Shown here piece by piece: positions 60,095 to 64,000 of a stretch of DNA of 64,000 nt (within the stretch, counting starts at the first letter, position 1; each line of letters opens with the position of its first letter). This DNA is from Termitomyces sp. T153. Taxonomy: Eukaryota; Basidiomycota; Agaricomycetes; Agaricales; Lyophyllaceae. A program made the translations under genes and the position numbers. The notes beneath the pieces are model-generated. The model was not told where the DNA came from. It was given only the letters and a program-made list of their open reading frames with translations, and did no database searches. The DNA is taken from contig JACKQL020000104.1 in assembly GCA_018296165.2 (NCBI GenBank), positions 62,001-126,000 of the forward strand, written 5' to 3'.

Positions 60095-61594
60095 TCAGTG
60101 CCAAAGACCCATCTCTCTCTTCCACCTCACCCATGTATTCTCACCACTAATCAAAGGATTCTTCCAATTTCGTGCACTATGTACTTCGGCTCGGAAGCTG
60201 AGGCCGCGTTTCACGACATTTGACAGTAGGTGCTTGACCTTCCAAAGGTCCATCTCGTGATCTTCATCCACTAACAATGTAGCCCTTGTCATCCTCTCCA
60301 CCACCCTCGTAGACGCAGACTGCTTCAAGCATTTTCTCTGCCGCTTCCAACACCATCTCGACTTGATGGCATCGGCATATATCGCAGCCGAGAACGTAGG
60401 AACGTCCCTTTGCAGGCGGTCATATCGTATAACACCCAGATTAAACTTCTTCAGTTTCGGAACGAAATCGTCTCGGACAGCTAATGCACGCAGGAGTTTG
60501 TCGTGGTTCCCTTCACAGTCCAGCGAGAGGTCCTCGAGTGCAGGAAGAATGAGTAATACGACCAGTACGCTTGATGCATGGATGTCTTGTCGCAGGAGCT
60601 GCAGCTGCTTCAGACCTTGTGCGTTGGTCGAACAGAGTGTCAGCTGCTTCTCGATCCCGGAGAGTGCGTTCTGCACACTGGAGCTCTTGACAACGAATCT
60701 TGTGAGATTCGGGCAGACGACACCCGTGAACACCATGCCTAGGCATGGTGTGAGAATAGAGACTTCTAACTCTTGCAAGTGCTCCATATGTACGTGAGGA
60801 AGCTTCGCGATATCATGCTCCTCGGACTCTTCGTGGTCCGCATAGAACAGGCACAACCCAACATAACATTTCTGGAGGTGCGGCGTCATACGTAAAATCT
60901 CGTGCCACGCTAAAAGTGAGATTTCTTCATGCAAACATAGGTGTGTCATCTGCCGCCAGGGTACATTCAACAACCTTATCTTTCCACAATGGAAATCGGG
61001 GTACGAGAGGCTCAGCATGCTCAGGCTTGGAACTTTATCAGGCAGGATAGGGTACATATCCATGATATAACCCCTATCCGAATCGTTGTCCTCGTGTTCA
61101 TTCGAGGCAATTCGTAAATCCACGGCCTCCAGGCATTTTAGGGGTTCAATCCCATCAAAAGAGACCCCGCGTAGCTGGTCCTTGAAGGCCACATCGATCT
61201 CAAGCTCCCGTAGGTTCGAACGGAACGGGAAGGTTAAGGCCCATCGCTGATCCGGGACTCGATCAAGCGAAAAGCGGAAGCACAGCGGGTGGTGCTTGGA
61301 ACGGGAAAGCCAGAATTCTAGAATTTCTTTGAACTTGCGTACGCCGCGACGCGGTGCCTTGAAGCTCTCAGGGGTTGCTTCGAGATTGAGATGGCACCAG
61401 AGCTCAGGCGTCGCAAGCGCCAGTTGGCGCCAAGGGCGGCAGACGTGGCAAAATAAGAGAGGTGGACTGTTTTTATATGGTATTCTGGAGTTGTCAGAGG
61501 TATGATATGTATGAATGAAGATTTCTTGGAGTTGTTCGAGGGATAACCTGCAGATTGAAGAAAGGAGCATAGGCGTCAAGCGGTTGTTCAGCAT
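60095..61594 (-). CDS. F-box-like/LRR-type protein, single exon, 499 residues
   Basis: One exon without introns encodes a typical mushroom F-box-like protein. The F-box-like region lies at residues 13-75 (ICRLSLEQLQEIFIHTY ... LLFCHVCRPWRQLALATPELW). Leu-rich repeat-like segments follow (LRELEIDVAF, LKCLEAVDLRIA, LSMLSLSYPDFH, LQELEVSIL, LEDLSLDCEGN). The protein is presumed to hold targets for SCF ubiquitin ligases. ATG 61594 is the first in frame. Lack of introns contrasts with other genes here. This large family has a high birth and death rate in Agaricomycetes, and the target is unknown. Confidence 0.82.
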   Translation of the reverse strand: MLNNRLTPMLLSSICRLSLEQLQEIFIHTYHTSDNSRIPYKNSPPLLFCHVCRPWRQLALATPELWCHLNLEATPESFKAPRRGVRKFKEILEFWLSRSKHHPLCFRFSLDRVPDQRWALTFPFRSNLRELEIDVAFKDQLRGVSFDGIEPLKCLEAVDLRIASNEHEDNDSDRGYIMDMYPILPDKVPSLSMLSLSYPDFHCGKIRLLNVPWRQMTHLCLHEEISLLAWHEILRMTPHLQKCYVGLCLFYADHEESEEHDIAKLPHVHMEHLQELEVSILTPCLGMVFTGVVCPNLTRFVVKSSSVQNALSGIEKQLTLCSTNAQGLKQLQLLRQDIHASSVLVVLLILPALEDLSLDCEGNHDKLLRALAVRDDFVPKLKKFNLGVIRYDRLQRDVPTFSAAIYADAIKSRWCWKRQRKCLKQSASTRVVERMTRATLLVDEDHEMDLWKVKHLLSNVVKRGLSFRAEVHSARNWKNPLISGENTWVRWKREMGLWH

Positions 61595-62161
61595 GTGGAA
61601 CGGAAGGGAATGGAAAGAATTGGCTTTTATATATACTTTTCACCAGATGGGCGCTTGTTGAGACTCAAACTCCTTTTATTCTGCGTTTTTGTTGTATTAA
61701 TAAATCGGGCGGTAACCAGAGAATATTTATGAAGGTGCTCATGTACAACAAGTACTCACAGGCAAGTTCGGCCGTATATATGTGAATGAAAAGTATACAT
61801 GCAAGAAAGTAAGAGCTGAGCTGTCAGCCGAGCGATCGCTGAGGTCGGATTTCAAACCATGAGCGGCCGGTCATTGAACAAAAGCCCTTGAAATCGTGGA
61901 AGTTCTGTGGAAACGAAACAAATGTCAGTAAAGTGGGTTTCTGTCATCAAAGGTGTGGTAAATAGGATGAGAAACAGTGTTTTCTTGTAAGAAATCAATG
62001 TGTTCTGAGTCGACCATGTCCAACCATCAGTCCGCCGGACGATTCCGATCACTCCACAACCTGCATGGGTCTTGTGAAACCAGACAACCCGCGCTCCCAT
62101 TACTAAGTACAAGAAAAATATTTACAATGGAGAGCCGAGCTTCGGAACACCTGTTTAAAGT
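61595..62161. other. intergenic DNA between F-box and aldo-keto reductase genes
   Basis: 5' region of the F-box gene and 3' region of the reductase. No other feature supported. Confidence 0.5.
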
Positions 62162-63811
62162 CTACTCAAAGATGTCGATACCCCAGTTCTTACTCATATC
62201 AACACTGCGTTCAGGTTTATGTGCTGCGGCGGCTTTTTCCAACTTCTCCACTAGTGCAGGGGGAAGCTTGGTGACTTCAGACAAAAGGTAAACCAACAGG
62301 TTTGAAAAGGGTTAGCGAACATGATCCTTACTCTGTAAATTTTCAATGATGCGAGACGGAGTCACGCTCTTGGGTAGAACGATATTCTATAAGGCAGCGA
62401 TCATTCATCATGGCTCCCAAGATGAAACAAGCAAAAAGAGAAACCGAACGTACACCACGTTGGACTTGCCATGAGATCAGGACTTGAGCAGGGGTAATAC
62501 CGAGTTCGGCAGAGATCTCCATCACCTAGACACATATGTTTGAGACGTTATACTATGATAGACATGGCCGCGTTGTGGTAATACATACCTCAGGAACTGC
62601 AAGGGAGTCCTTTGCACGACCAGTACTTCCCAAAGGAGAATAGGCTTCGAGGAGTAAACTATTTTCCTTGGCCCACTAGAAAGATATCGGCGACTCGGAA
62701 CGAAATAATGACGACGATATTTCACAGACCTTGACGAGTTCAGGCTGTGGATTCCAAAAGCTGAGTTCGACCTAACGAAATATTAAAACATAATAGTATA
62801 TAAAGATGAATCAAGGTGCCTGATTAATTGCAGGCTTGATTTTGAGAGGGTTTCCGGTAAGATTCTGGATTCTACAGGGTATAATGTTGGCGAATAAGTA
62901 ACCTCAATCATAAGAACATAAGAGAACGTGCCTCCGAATGTTGAAGCTTGTATCGTGTCAGGTTCGTATTCACAACGATAGTTGGACAGGAACTCACTTG
63001 CTGATCCCAATGTTCCTAACCTTGCCTTTCTCGACCATTTCCTCAAGCTTCTGCCAAGTCGGATAAGGATTAGCAGTAAGTTCCTCGTTCACTGAGGAGT
63101 CTGCATTCTGTGCAACGGGCCTAGAAGTGGAGGACAGTTCAGTTGCTTTCCAAGATGAGATGATGAGGAGAGTGACCAGTGAATCAAGTAAAGGTCAAGA
63201 TAGTCCGTCTGAAGATGCGCTAAACTCTCGTCAAGGGCAGGTTCCACATTTTCTGGCGCGTGAAATGTGTTCCAAAGCTGAAGTAGTATGTAACTTTTTA
63301 TAACAGAAATATACCAAGGTCAATGATCATACATACCTTCGAAGTCAACCAAATGTCTTTTCGTGGGATACCGCTAGTCTTGATAGCCTCACCGACTTCA
63401 GCTTCATTCTATCGATACATTTTCCAAATGCTTCCGAGTCTCAAATGACAGCGTGGGCTTACTCTGTAGATCCAAGCCCCATCAATGTGTCTATAACCAG
63501 CTTTCAAGGCAGTCTATAAGATCTGTGAGGTAATCGAACAAGATGCGTCTTTAAATGATAATGAACCTGCACGGCAGGGCCAACTTCATCTTTCTTTGCC
63601 TTCCAGACACCTGTTGTGGTTGGTTAGTGAGTGGTAAGAAATGAGTATTTGGCTTACCAAGCGCAACCGAAGGTATCCTGTCTCCAGAAGGCAAGGTGTA
63701 ATGGCTTGGCAGCTCAGTTCGGCTGCTGTGAAGGCCTTTATGACATCCTCTGAAGAGTCTTGGGATCCTGACACTGCTCAAGCGCGAGATATGCTGAATA
63801 CCGTACGTCAT
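62162..63811 (-). CDS. aldo-keto reductase
   Basis: Thirteen exons (63811-63658, 63610-63567, 63513-63463, 63408-63337, 63277-63177, 63120-62998, 62946-62932, 62871-62820, 62771-62730, 62675-62589, 62525-62454, 62386-62332, 62274-62162) join in phase to 326 residues. The full catalytic tetrad is present: Asp 77, Tyr 82 (HIDGAWIYR), Lys 107 (DIWLTSK) and His 140 (LYLIHW). The NADPH-binding C-terminal part (IVLPKSVTPSRIIENLQ) is also there. It reduces aldehydes or ketones with NADPH; the substrate is unknown. The first 30 residues are rich in Arg, Ser and Leu without acidic residues and could be a mitochondrial presequence. The introns at 62,931 and 62,819 use GC donors. A 9-codon upstream ORF lies at 63,915-63,944. 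Confidence 0.9.
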
Positions 63812-63914
63812 GGTTTCAAAGATCGTGGAAAATGTGAGAAGACGGAACCGGTCAAATCAGACTTCAAGTCCGCAGCCATTCAAGTATCCCCGTTTTTTGA
63901 AGATTGGAGAACGT

Positions 63915-63944
63915 TCATTGAGAATGTTGCATTGGCAGAGACAT
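63915..63944 (-). promoter_or_regulatory. short upstream ORF before the aldo-keto reductase
   Basis: ATGTCTCTGCCAATGCAACA... encodes MSLPMQHSQ and stops, about 100 bp before the main ATG at 63,811. If it is in the transcript it would reduce translation. The transcription start is unknown. Confidence 0.3.
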
Positions 63945-64000
63945 GACGACAAAAAGAAGTGTGAATTTTGTGGTGCTGTGTAGTAGTACTAGTAGTAGCA

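Overview
The window is a piece of a filamentous fungal nuclear genome, most likely an Agaricomycete (mushroom-forming basidiomycete). The protein-coding genes carry many short introns of about 45-75 nt with GT-AG borders and CTNA-type branch sites. Gene spacing is tight and several neigh­bours are divergent pairs. The families fit too: KDZ transposase remains, F-box-like proteins of the mushroom type, a DUF2015 protein, an RTC4-like protein and an SRE/URBS1-type GATA factor. Gene models below were made by hand, joining exons wherever splice sites, reading phase and family similarity agreed.

Layout. Positions 1-16,790 hold no intact gene. This block is AT-rich, nearly free of CpG and made of decayed mobile elements: tRNA-like SINE-type repeats, LTR-like repeats in opposite orientation, a KDZ transposase relic, the end of a Ty1/Copia pol and a LINE ORF1. 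At about 16,790 the composition changes sharply. From 16.8 to 48.4 kb there is gene-rich DNA: a truncated Bud6/AIP3 gene, a VPS9-domain Rab5 exchange factor, a helical hypothetical protein, an F-box relic, Dim1 (U5 snRNP), a DUF1771-Smr protein, a DUF2015 protein, a class III chitinase, a GNAT enzyme, a KAT14-like acetyltransferase, a coiled-coil hypothetical, an F-box-like protein, an RTC4-like protein, tRNA 2'-phosphotransferase and a small secreted protein. A Ty3/Gypsy element with a large internal deletion lies at 49,564-53,008, bounded by a perfect 5-bp target duplication. After it come a dienelactone hydrolase, an iron-type GATA factor, a long microsatellite-rich spacer, a second F-box-like gene and an aldo-keto reductase at the right edge.

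The genes are mainly housekeeping or regulatory functions (endosomal trafficking, splicing, tRNA repair, chromatin, iron regulation, cell wall remodelling) and do not form an obvious metabolic cluster. The most unusual features are in gene structure. The chitinase needs three successive exons of a single nucleotide each (33,811, 33,885, 33,945), which together spell one conserved phenylalanine codon. In addition, four GC-AG introns sit in two genes (KAT14-like and aldo-keto reductase).
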